Part shown: positions 6,848 through 17,027 of the stretch, piece by piece
Layout: each line of letters opens with the position of its first letter
Position numbering within the stretch: position 1 is the first letter of the stretch
DNA from: JBDTMT01 sp033764095
Lineage (GTDB): Bacteria; Desulfobacterota; Binatia; HRBIN30; CADEER01
NCBI GenBank assembly: GCA_033764095.1
Contig: JANRJF010000047.1
Location: 1 to 25,466 of the forward strand
Reading direction: 5' to 3'
Length of the DNA: 25,466 nt
Program-made: the position numbers and the translations under genes
Notes under the pieces: generated by a model
The model's input: only the letters and a program-made list of their open reading frames with translations
The model's database searches: none
What the model was told of the DNA's origin: nothing

Positions 6848-9268
6848 ATGGCGCACCTGGTATCAATCCGATCCCGATTCCTCGCAGCCCTGCTGGCCGC
6901 CGTCCTGCTCGGCGCCGCGCAGCCCGCTGCCGCCGCTCCGACCACCTGCCCGGCCGACTGCAACGGCGATGGGCAGGTCACCGTGAACGAACTGGTGCTG
7001 GCGGTGGGCATCGCCCTCGGCGAGACCGCCCTGGTCGCCTGTCCGTCCGCCGATCGCGACGGCGATGGCGCAGTGATGATCGGCGAGCTGGTCGCCGCCG
7101 TCGCGGCGGCGCTGGAGGGCTGCCCGGTCCTCCCGTCGCCGAGCGCCACGGCGACGTCGACCGGCACCGCGCCGCCGATCGACACGGCGACGCCGACCGC
7201 CACCGGCAGCCAGCCGCCGACCTCCACCGCGACGGCGACGGTGGCAGTCGACACGCCGACCGCGACCGCGACGCAGGCCGAATCGACGCCGACCGCGACC
7301 GAGGGGGAATCGACCCCGACCGCGACCGGCACCGAGGGCCCGTCAACGCCGACGCCGACCGAGGCCGACGCGACGACGACGCCCACCGAGGCGGATGCGA
7401 CGCCGACCGCGACCGCTGCAGCATCGACCCCCACCGCCACCGTAGGGGAGCCGACCGCGACGCCGAGCGAGACCGCCACCGAGCTGCCCAGCACGACGCC
7501 GACCGCAACCGTCAGCCCGACGCCGAGCGTCGGCCCGAGCGGCCTGGTGGCGATGATCGACGAGGGCGAGGTGCGCCTGGCCTGGACCAATGTGCCGCTC
7601 GACGCCGGACTGCCGAATGCGAAACTGCTGCGCCGACTCAACGCGCCGGTGGCGGGCCCGAGCGATCCGGCGGCGACCAGCGTGTTCTTCGGCGCCGCGG
7701 CGAACGCCACCCACCCGCTCGCCGAGCTGTTGCCCGACGTGCCGGAGGACGACCGCGTCTATCACTACGCCGTGTTCGCCTGCGCCGCGGAGGACGCCTG
7801 CAGCACGATCGGATCGGCAACGACCCTGTCGCCGACGCTGGTGCAGGTGCTGCACGCCGGCGGCTACGTCATCCACTGGCGGCACGCCTTCGCCGACGTG
7901 TGCGCCGATCTCCTGGCGAACGGCGGCACGGCCGAGAATCCGATCGTGCCCGACTGGTGGAAGAGCTGCGACGCCAACTGCAGCAGCAACCCGGCGACGG
8001 CGACGGCGCGCCAGCTCGGCGCCGTTGGTCGCGCCCAGGCGGAGACGATCGGCGAGGCGTTCGACATCCTGCGCCTGCCGGTCGGCCGGGTGATCTCCAG
8101 CGAGTTCTGCCGCTGCGTCACCACGGCCGAGCTGATGGACTTCGGCCCGCCGATCGAGCAGACGCCGGACCTGACCTACTACGTCTACGACGAGCCCAAC
8201 CGCTGCGCGAACGCGTATCAGCTGTTGCGCGAGGTGCCCGCCGCGGGAACCAACACGGCGCTCATCGGTCACGCCGGCTTCTTCTCGCCGTGCCCGGTGC
8301 TGAGCCAGCTGGCGATGGGCGAGGCGGCGGTGTTCAAGCCGGACGGCAACGGCGGCGCCGAGGAGATCACCCGGGTGACGTTCGACGAGTGGGCGAGCCT
8401 CTATCCGCCCGGGCCGAGCGGCCTCTCGGCGCAGGTCGACGAGCCGCACGTGCGCGTGCACTGGACCAACGGCCCGCAATACCCGATCGTGCGCGTCCTG
8501 CGCCGGCTCGGCACGCCGGTCGACGGCCCCAATGATCCGGACGCGCAGGTGGTCTATGCCGGCGCTACCGACACGGTGCTGGAGCCGATCAAGAACCTGC
8601 TGCCGAGCACGCCGCAGTCGCCGCGCATGTATTTCTACGCCGTGTATGGCTGCGTCGGCGCCGCCTGCGAAGCCGAGGGCAGCCAGACGATGATCACGCT
8701 GACGCTGGCGCAGGCGCTGCGCGCCGGCGGCTACGTCATCCACTGGCGGCACGCCTCGGCGACGGTCTGCCAGGACAATCTCGCGCTCGGCACCGCCGCC
8801 ACCACCAGCGTCCCCGACTGGTGGAAGAGCTGCGACGCCAACTGCCCCGGGGAGGGGCCGGTCACCGCCACCGCGCGGCAGTTGAGCGACGCCGGACGCG
8901 CCGAGGCCACCGCGATCGGCGAGGAGTTCGACGCGCAGGGCTTCCCGATCGGTCGCGTCATCTCCAGCGAGTTCTGTCGCAACCTCGAGACCGCCGAGCT
9001 GATGGACTTCGGCCCGCCGATCGAGCCGTCGCCGGCGATCACCTACTTCGTCTACGACGAGGCCAACCGCTGCCAGGCGAGCTTCGCGCTGCTCGCCCAG
9101 GCGCCGGCCGGCGCCACCAACACCGCGCTCATCGGCCACGCTGGCAACAGCTGCTCACCGCTCAGCGATCTCGCCTGGGCCGAGGGCGCCATCTACAAGC
9201 CCGACGGCCACGGCGGCACGACCTACATCGATCGGCTGAACTGGGAGGAGTGGGGGACGCTGCAGTGA
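6848..9268 (+). CDS. Exported protein with dockerin-like module and tandem histidine-phosphatase domains
   Basis: 806 aa from the ATG at 6848; a longer open frame upstream is non-coding, because the ATG begins a clear signal peptide (about 1-31, FLAALLAAVLLGAAQPAAAA). Residues about 36-95 hold two EF-hand/dockerin-like loops (DCNGDGQVTVNEL; DRDGDGAVMIGEL). A Thr/Pro/Ala/Glu linker runs from about 97 to 230. Two repeats follow, each a fibronectin-like segment (VRLAWTN / VRVHWTN) plus a histidine-phosphatase domain. Catalytic marks are RHA at 345-347, Arg422 (SSEFCR) and His475 (IGHAG) in copy one, and RHA at 634-636, Arg711 and His764 in copy two. Both copies look active. The reaction would be dephosphorylation through a phospho-His intermediate outside the cytoplasm; the substrate is unknown. 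Cys pairs (CDANC) suggest disulfides. Confidence 0.85.
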   Translation: MAHLVSIRSRFLAALLAAVLLGAAQPAAAAPTTCPADCNGDGQVTVNELVLAVGIALGETALVACPSADRDGDGAVMIGELVAAVAAALEGCPVLPSPSATATSTGTAPPIDTATPTATGSQPPTSTATATVAVDTPTATATQAESTPTATEGESTPTATGTEGPSTPTPTEADATTTPTEADATPTATAAASTPTATVGEPTATPSETATELPSTTPTATVSPTPSVGPSGLVAMIDEGEVRLAWTNVPLDAGLPNAKLLRRLNAPVAGPSDPAATSVFFGAAANATHPLAELLPDVPEDDRVYHYAVFACAAEDACSTIGSATTLSPTLVQVLHAGGYVIHWRHAFADVCADLLANGGTAENPIVPDWWKSCDANCSSNPATATARQLGAVGRAQAETIGEAFDILRLPVGRVISSEFCRCVTTAELMDFGPPIEQTPDLTYYVYDEPNRCANAYQLLREVPAAGTNTALIGHAGFFSPCPVLSQLAMGEAAVFKPDGNGGAEEITRVTFDEWASLYPPGPSGLSAQVDEPHVRVHWTNGPQYPIVRVLRRLGTPVDGPNDPDAQVVYAGATDTVLEPIKNLLPSTPQSPRMYFYAVYGCVGAACEAEGSQTMITLTLAQALRAGGYVIHWRHASATVCQDNLALGTAATTSVPDWWKSCDANCPGEGPVTATARQLSDAGRAEATAIGEEFDAQGFPIGRVISSEFCRNLETAELMDFGPPIEPSPAITYFVYDEANRCQASFALLAQAPAGATNTALIGHAGNSCSPLSDLAWAEGAIYKPDGHGGTTYIDRLNWEEWGTLQ

Positions 9269-9272
9269 AGAT

Positions 9273-9372
9273 GTGCTGACGTTCTGACGTGCTGACGTCT
9301 TGAGGTGCGGAGGTTCTGATGTGCGGACGTAAGACGAGGACTGATCACGTCAGCACATCAGCACGTCAGCAG
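9273..9372. repeat. Octamer-iterated hairpin between convergent genes
   Basis: Seven octamers run in perfect phase from 9273 to 9328: GTGCTGAC, GTTCTGAC, GTGCTGAC, GTCTTGAG, GTGCGGAG, GTTCTGAT, GTGCGGAC. Three inverted octamers at 9349-9372 (GTCAGCAC, ATCAGCAC, GTCAGCAG) pair with the first three. The element fills nearly the whole 108-bp gap between two convergent stop codons (9266-9268 and 9377-9379). It probably acts as a bidirectional 3'-end structure. Confidence 0.7.
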
Positions 9373-9376
9373 CTCC

Positions 9377-10528
9377 TCACAGCACCTCCGCGATCTTCGC
9401 CCGCTGGTACGCCGCGTCGCCGTACAGCATCTGGTTGTGCTGCTGGCGCTTGAACCAGAGGTGGACGTCGCACTCCCAGGTGAAGCCGATGCCGCCGTGC
9501 AGTTGCACCGAGCGGCCCGAGCAGAAGGCGGCCATGTCGGCAGCGCTGGCCTTGGCCATGCGCGCGGCGCGCTCGGCTTCGGCCGGCTCGGTGTCGATGG
9601 CACAGGCGGCGTTGTAGACCAGTGAGCGGGCCTGGTCGGCGGCGAGCATCATGTTGACCAGCGGATGCTTCACCGCCTGGAAGAAGCCGAGCGGGCGGTC
9701 GAACTGCTTGCGGATCTGGGCATACGCGGCGGTGGTGTGCAGTTGCCACTCGGCGGCGCCGCACATGTCGGCGGCGACCAGCGTGAGCAGCGCCGGCAGC
9801 GCCGCGCGCAGCGCCGCGTCGCCGCCGCCCGGCGCGGCCGCGACGCGCTCGGCGGCAACGGTCACGCCGGCGAGCTCGACGTGCGCCTGGTCGCGCGTCA
9901 GGTCGACGATGTGGTCGGGCACGATGGTCACGCCCGGCGCGTCGGCGTCGACGACGTAGAGCCCGAGGCCGTCGGCGGCGCGCGCCAGGACGACGAAGGC
10001 GCCGACCTTGCGCGCGTCCTGCACGAACCAGGCGGTGCCGTCGAGCCGCGTGCCGCCGCTGCCGGGGCGCGCGGTGACGCTGGTGTTCTCGGGTTCCCAC
10101 GAGCCGTCGGCGTCGGTGACCGCCAACGCCATTGCCGCGCCGCCGGCGATGCGCTCCAGCGCCGCGCCGGCGCCGGGGCCGTCGGCGGCGCGCAGCACCA
10201 GCGTCGCGGCGAGCGTGGTCAGCAGCGGCGACACCAGCGCGGCGCGCCCGGCCTCTTCCGCCAGCGCGGCGACCGCCACCATGCGCATGCCGGCGCCGCC
10301 GTGCGCCTCGGGGACCGCCAGCGCCGTCCAACCGAGCTCCACCATCTGCCGCCACAGCGCCTCGTCCCACGGCGCCGGCGGGACGGCGCGCTCGTACGCC
10401 TCGCGATGGTCGCGCGCCACCAGGCGCCGCAGCGCCTCGACGCCGGCGCGGTCGCTCAGCAGCTTGCGCGCCGCATCGCGCAGCAGGGTCTCGTCTTCGC
10501 CGAAGCCGAAGTTTTTCGGTTGTGACAT
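9377..10528 (-). CDS. Acyl-CoA dehydrogenase family protein (second subunit type)
   Basis: 383 aa. The ATG at 10528 (MSQPKNFGFGEDETLLRDAARKLLSD) is preceded by a GAGGAG-rich leader; an upstream in-frame start would begin inside the hairpin element. Three-domain acyl-CoA dehydrogenase fold: N-terminal helices, a middle beta domain, and a C-terminal helical part with QFDRPLGFFQAVKHPLVNMML. The end carries QLHGGIGFTWECDVHLWFKR, typical of the partner subunit in heteromeric FadE enzymes. The residue aligned with the medium-chain enzyme's catalytic Glu is not Glu here (LYGD instead of YEGT). It lies directly downstream of another acyl-CoA dehydrogenase on the same strand. The pair may form an alpha2beta2 flavoenzyme oxidising sterol, side-chain or other bulky acyl-CoAs. 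Confidence 0.9.
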   Translation of the reverse strand: MSQPKNFGFGEDETLLRDAARKLLSDRAGVEALRRLVARDHREAYERAVPPAPWDEALWRQMVELGWTALAVPEAHGGAGMRMVAVAALAEEAGRAALVSPLLTTLAATLVLRAADGPGAGAALERIAGGAAMALAVTDADGSWEPENTSVTARPGSGGTRLDGTAWFVQDARKVGAFVVLARAADGLGLYVVDADAPGVTIVPDHIVDLTRDQAHVELAGVTVAAERVAAAPGGGDAALRAALPALLTLVAADMCGAAEWQLHTTAAYAQIRKQFDRPLGFFQAVKHPLVNMMLAADQARSLVYNAACAIDTEPAEAERAARMAKASAADMAAFCSGRSVQLHGGIGFTWECDVHLWFKRQQHNQMLYGDAAYQRAKIAEVL

Positions 10529-10548
10529 GGAGTGCCTCTTCTCTCCTC

Positions 10549-10629
10549 GAAGCGTGACCGGTGACCGGTGATCGGTAACCGGTAAGAGCAAAGCCTACTG
10601 GTCACCGGTCACTGGTCACCGGTCACGCT

Positions 10630-10631
<2 letters not shown>
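10549..10631. repeat. Heptamer-iterated hairpin, 34-bp arms
   Basis: Arms 10549-10582 and 10598-10631 pair over 34 bp with four mismatches and a 15-nt loop. The left arm contains 7-mers in phase (GTGACCG, GTGACCG, GTGATCG, GTAACCG). The right arm reads CTGGTCA, CCGGTCA, CTGGTCA, CCGGTCA. The right arm reaches into the stop codon of the upstream acyl-CoA dehydrogenase (10630-10632), and the left arm ends about 20 bp from the next start codon. It could attenuate read-through between the two genes or protect the upstream mRNA. Confidence 0.75.
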
Positions 10632-11838
<1,207 letters not shown>

Positions 11839-11953
11839 GTCGATCCTCCCGTGAACTGGAACGCGTCAGTCATACCAACGCCGGAGGATTTGAAAACCCG
11901 TCGAGCGCGTGGATGGCTTGCGCCGCGCGCGACGGCCAGAAACAACCACCCGC

Positions 11954-13207
11954 GTGTCCGCCGCCGAGCCCGTCCCGCGCCAGGAGCGCCTGAACCTGTG
12001 GGCGACCTGCGCCGGGCAGTTCCTCACCCTGGCGGGGATGACGGCGGTGCTGCCGCTGATTCCGCTCTACCTGCAGCACATCGGCGTCGGCGATCGCGCG
12101 ACCTTGAAGTACTGGACCGGCCTGATCGGCGCGGCGCCGTTCGCCGTCGCGGTGTTCGCCACGCCCTTGTGGGGGGCGCTTGCCGACCGCACCGGGCACA
12201 AGGCCATGGTGGTGCGCTCGGTGTTCGGCATCGCGCTGTCCACCGTCGGCATGGGGCTGTCCGGCACGCCGCTCGGGCTGTTCACCTGGCGCGCCGTGCA
12301 GGGCGCGGTGAGCGGCGTCTTTCCGGCAGCGGTGGCGTTGGTGTCGGCGCTGACGCCGGAGCAGCGCCTGTCGCGCTCGCTGGCGATGCTGCAGTCGGCG
12401 CGCGCCGCCGGGGCGTTGTGCGGGCCGCTGATCGGCGGCCTGCTGGCCGACCTGATCGGCCTGCGCGGGCTGTTCTTCGTCGTCGGCGCCGTCGCCGCCG
12501 CCGCCGGCGTCGTCTGCAGTGTGGTGATTCGCGAGCCGGCGCACGCCGCCGGCGCGGCGCGACCCGCCGCCGGCGGCGCGGCCTGGCGCGCGCTGCTCGC
12601 CTCGCCGGGCCTGCTCGCCGTGCTGGCGCTGCTGGTGCTGTTCCAGGCGACGATCATGTCCTCGTGGCCGACGCTGGCGCTGTTCGTCGAGCACCTCGGC
12701 GTGGCACGCGAGGCGGTGGCAACCAGCACCGGCGTGCTGGTGTTCGCCGCCGGCCTGCCGGCGACGCTCAGCGCGACGCTGTGGGCGCGGGTGGCGCGGC
12801 GCGCCGGGCTGTTGCCGATGCTGAGCGCCTCGCTGCTGCTCACCGGCGTCGCCAACGTCGCCACCGGCTTCGCCGCCGACTGGTTCCATGCGCATCACGC
12901 CGCCGGCAGCGGCGTGCCGCTGCTGGCGCTGGGCAGCGTGCTCGCGCTGCGCGCCTGCGGTGGATTCGCCATGGCTGGCTTCGTCCCGCTCGCGTTCGAG
13001 TGGATGCACGGCGTCGCGCCGGCCGGCGCACGCGGCCGCGCCGCGGGGCTCGGCTCGACCGCGATGATGGTCGGCAACGTCATCGGCCCGCTCGCCGGCG
13101 GCTGGCTGGCGGTGCATGCCGGGCTCGGTGCGACCTTCTGGGCGCCGGGCGTCGCGCTCACCGCCGTCGGCCTGCTGGTCGCGCTGCGCGCGCCCGGCGC
13201 GCAGTGA
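11954..13207 (+). CDS. MFS transporter, multidrug-efflux type
   Basis: 417 aa with about 12 hydrophobic segments in two halves. Motif A is present between TM2 and TM3 (PLWGALADRTGHKAM), and the antiporter-type motif C region (ALCGPLIGGLLADLIG) follows in TM5. TM1 is QFLTLAGMTAVLPLIPLYL. A second-half equivalent (STAMMVGNVIGPLAGGWLA) is also seen. The GTG at 11954 was preferred over the GTG at 11909 because the 15 extra codons use third positions unlike the rest of the gene. Neither start has a good ribosome site. Inner-membrane proton-driven exporter; the substrate is unknown. It is divergent from the acyl-CoA dehydrogenase unit, with a gap of about 115 bp. Confidence 0.88.
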   Translation: MSAAEPVPRQERLNLWATCAGQFLTLAGMTAVLPLIPLYLQHIGVGDRATLKYWTGLIGAAPFAVAVFATPLWGALADRTGHKAMVVRSVFGIALSTVGMGLSGTPLGLFTWRAVQGAVSGVFPAAVALVSALTPEQRLSRSLAMLQSARAAGALCGPLIGGLLADLIGLRGLFFVVGAVAAAAGVVCSVVIREPAHAAGAARPAAGGAAWRALLASPGLLAVLALLVLFQATIMSSWPTLALFVEHLGVAREAVATSTGVLVFAAGLPATLSATLWARVARRAGLLPMLSASLLLTGVANVATGFAADWFHAHHAAGSGVPLLALGSVLALRACGGFAMAGFVPLAFEWMHGVAPAGARGRAAGLGSTAMMVGNVIGPLAGGWLAVHAGLGATFWAPGVALTAVGLLVALRAPGAQ

Positions 13208-13260
13208 GATTGATGCGACGCCCGCCTTTGGCCTATGCGCCAGGCACGGGAGGGAGAGCC

Positions 13261-13647
13261 ATGCGAGCGACGGCGGTCATCGCGATCATCCTGCTCGGCG
13301 CCGCGGTGTCGGTGGGGCGCGCGGCGGACGGCCACGGCGCGGAGGTCGCGAACGCCTGCAAGGGCGACATCGCCAGGCTGTGCCCGAACGTACAGAAGGG
13401 CGGCGGCCGCATCCTGCAGTGCCTGCGGCAGAACGCCTCGCAGCTTTCCGACGGCTGCCGCGACACGCTCAGGCAGGCCGCCGGCGAGATGCGCGAGGGC
13501 GGCGCGATGGAGTGGATGCGTGCCTGCCGCGACGACATCCCCACGCTCTGCCAGGGTGTCGAGCCCGGCGACGGTCGCATCGTCGCCTGCCTGCGGCAGA
13601 ACAGCGGCAGGGTCTCGGCCGGCTGCAAGGCGGCGCTGCCGCAGTGA
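13261..13647 (+). CDS. Exported Cys-rich repeat (GLG1-like) protein
   Basis: 128 aa. The ATG at 13261 follows GGGAGGGAGA. Signal peptide to about residue 22 (VIAIILLGAAVSVGRA). The mature part is two copies of a Cys-rich repeat with identical spacing: C33-x7-C41-x12-C54-x11-C66, and C89-x7-C97-x12-C110-x11-C122. Each copy reads like C..DI..LC..V..G.GRI..CLRQN...(L/V)S..C. This matches the cysteine-rich repeat first described in eukaryotic Golgi protein GLG1 (PF00839) and found as a short form in bacteria. Probably periplasmic and disulfide-bonded; function unknown. It follows the MFS gene by 53 bp and may be co-transcribed with it. Confidence 0.82.
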   Translation: MRATAVIAIILLGAAVSVGRAADGHGAEVANACKGDIARLCPNVQKGGGRILQCLRQNASQLSDGCRDTLRQAAGEMREGGAMEWMRACRDDIPTLCQGVEPGDGRIVACLRQNSGRVSAGCKAALPQ

Positions 13648-13665
13648 GCGGCGCGGCGCCGCCGC

Positions 13666-14130
<465 letters not shown>

Positions 14131-14199
14131 GTGGCCTCCATCGATCCGGCACTCTTACCAGCTCGGTGCGTGCAGAGAGAACTACCCCAAACCGGCCAC

Positions 14200-14266
14200 C
14201 ACCACGGCACCACGGCACCACGGCACCACGACGGTCGTCGGGTCGTGGTGCCGTCGTGTCGTGGTG
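14200..14266. repeat. CACCACGG octamer-iterated hairpin
   Basis: Three exact octamers CACCACGG (14200-14223) and a variant CACCACGA (14224-14231) are followed by inverted octamers TCGTGGTG, CCGTCGTG, TCGTGGTG (14243-14266). The right arm ends one base before the stop codon of the methyltransferase gene (14268-14270, minus strand). It is the same sequence family as the hairpin at 16955-17021. Confidence 0.7.
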
Positions 14267-14267
14267 G

Positions 14268-15041
14268 TCAGGGGCGCCGGCCCCACAGCAGCAGGCGCTT
14301 GAACGGATAGAAGTACGGCCGGCTGTCGTCGAGCGCCGGCAGCAGCGCGGCGCGGTAGCGCTCGAGGAAGCGCGGCCACAGCTCGGCCGGCAGGCGCTGT
14401 TGGTAGGCGGTGAGCAGCGTGCCTTTCACCCACTCGACCACGTCGTCGCGCGCCGCCAGCACGTGCCCGTACACCTGCACGCGCACGTGCTGCTCGGCAT
14501 AGCCGAGTCGGTGCAACAGCGTCGCGTACCACTCCGGCGCCTGCACCGGCCGCTCGATGGCGAAGCCGCCGAGCGCGGCGGCGAACGGCGGGTCGCCCGC
14601 CAGTGCCGCGGCGACCGTGTGCGACGGGTGGTCGAAGTTCATCGGCATCTGCACCGCCAGCTGCCCGCCGGCGGCGAGCGCGGTGGTGAGGCGGGTGAAG
14701 AGCGCCTCGTGATCCGGCAGCCAGTGCAGCGCGGCGTTGGAGAAGACCAGGTCGGTGGCGCCGCGCGCGTCGAAGCCGGCGATGTCGCCGGTCTGGAAAC
14801 GCAGGCCGGCGACGACGAACTGGGCGCTGTCGGCGAGCATGGTCGGCGAGCTGTCGAGGCCGAGCGTGGCGGTGGCGCCGAGCCGGTCGTGCAGCACGCG
14901 GGTGAGCTCGCCGGTGCCGCAGCCGAGGTCGACGACGCGCATGGCGGGCCTGGGCCGCACCAGTCCGAGCAGATCGAAGAACGGTTGCTGGCGCTCGCCG
15001 CGGAAGCGGTTGTACTGCGCCGGGCTCCAGGTGCTGCTCAT
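14268..15041 (-). CDS. SAM-dependent methyltransferase, trans-aconitate 2-methyltransferase-like
   Basis: 257 aa. Class I methyltransferase: motif I VVDLGCGTGEL (about 36-46), then GLDSSPTML, the acidic TGDIAGFD and LVFSNAALHWLPDHEALF. The opening STWSPAQYNRFRGERQQPFFDLL and the region after the Rossmann core (PEWYATLLHRLGY) match the Tam family, which methylates trans-aconitate. Tam-like proteins are often over-annotated, so the substrate is uncertain. The ATG at 15041 is chosen because the family starts close to the W-x-P-x-x-Y motif; the ribosome site is weak. Divergent from the disulfide oxidoreductase. Confidence 0.85.
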   Translation of the reverse strand: MSSTWSPAQYNRFRGERQQPFFDLLGLVRPRPAMRVVDLGCGTGELTRVLHDRLGATATLGLDSSPTMLADSAQFVVAGLRFQTGDIAGFDARGATDLVFSNAALHWLPDHEALFTRLTTALAAGGQLAVQMPMNFDHPSHTVAAALAGDPPFAAALGGFAIERPVQAPEWYATLLHRLGYAEQHVRVQVYGHVLAARDDVVEWVKGTLLTAYQQRLPAELWPRFLERYRAALLPALDDSRPYFYPFKRLLLWGRRP

Positions 15042-15159
15042 CGGCTGGCTGGTTAGCCTGGAGCGCGGCTGAAACGCCACCGCGCGGCGGACATCTGAGT
15101 CCTAGCGGAGCCGACCGATGAGTGAGAAGAAGAGCCCCGTTTGGTGGGGAGAGGGACGC

Positions 15160-16680
<1,521 letters not shown>

Positions 16681-16699
16681 GGGCACGCGAGTCCAGACC

Positions 16700-16942
16700 A
16701 TGACCGAGCTGACCTGCCGCGAGATCGCCGACTTCCTGCTCGCCTTCCTCGACGGCGAGCTGCCGCCCGAGCCGCGCGCCGCCTTCGAGGCGCACCTCGC
16801 CGAGTGCGACGCCTGCGTCCGCTACCTGCGCGACTACCAGGCCACCGTGCGCCTCAGCCGCGCCGCGCTGCGCGAGCCCGCCGAGCCCACCGACGCGCCG
16901 CCCCAACTGGTGCGCGCCATCCTCGACGCGCGGCGCGCGTAG
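16700..16942 (+). CDS. Small zinc-finger (zf-HC2, anti-sigma-like) protein
   Basis: 80 aa. The N-terminus reads TCREIADFLLAFLDGELPP, followed by H32-x3-C36-x2-C39 and YLRDYQATVRLSRAAL, the classical putative zinc-finger of anti-sigma factors. There is no transmembrane segment and no adjacent sigma-factor gene, unlike the anti-sigma at 5080-5568. It lies 20 bp after the disulfide oxidoreductase stop and is probably in its operon. It could be a soluble redox-sensing anti-sigma (the Cys/His cluster next to a disulfide reductase is suggestive) acting on a sigma factor encoded elsewhere. The family is recognised; the role is inferred. Confidence 0.75.
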   Translation: MTELTCREIADFLLAFLDGELPPEPRAAFEAHLAECDACVRYLRDYQATVRLSRAALREPAEPTDAPPQLVRAILDARRA

Positions 16943-16954
16943 CGGTCGTTTCTC

Positions 16955-17021
16955 CACCACGACGGCACCACGACACAACGGCCGACGTTGTGCTCCGTTG
17001 TGTCGTTGTGCCGTCGTGGTG
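16955..17021. repeat. CACCACGG-family hairpin between convergent genes
   Basis: 27-bp arms (16955-16981 and 16995-17021) pair with one mismatch around a 13-nt loop. The left arm is built from octamers CACGACGG, CACCACGA and CACAACGG (16958-16981). It lies 13 bp from the stop at 16940-16942 and 7 bp from the convergent stop at 17028-17030. It is related to the element at 14200-14266. Confidence 0.8.
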
Positions 17022-17027
17022 AACCGC

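Noticed and set aside
6811..9139. Minus-strand frames opposite the phosphatase gene (6811-7710, 7343-9139).
   Set aside because: They are antisense products of the Thr-linker repeats with low-complexity valine/alanine or arginine content and no recognisable domain.
9273..9328. Regular repeats considered as a CRISPR-like array.
   Set aside because: The period is only 8 bp with no spacers, and the inverted units downstream indicate a hairpin element.
11909..11953. The longer MFS start at GTG 11909.
   Set aside because: The 15 extra codons use third-position bases unlike the gene (GAT, TTG, CGA, CCA, GAA, ACA) and there is no better ribosome site. It cannot be fully excluded.
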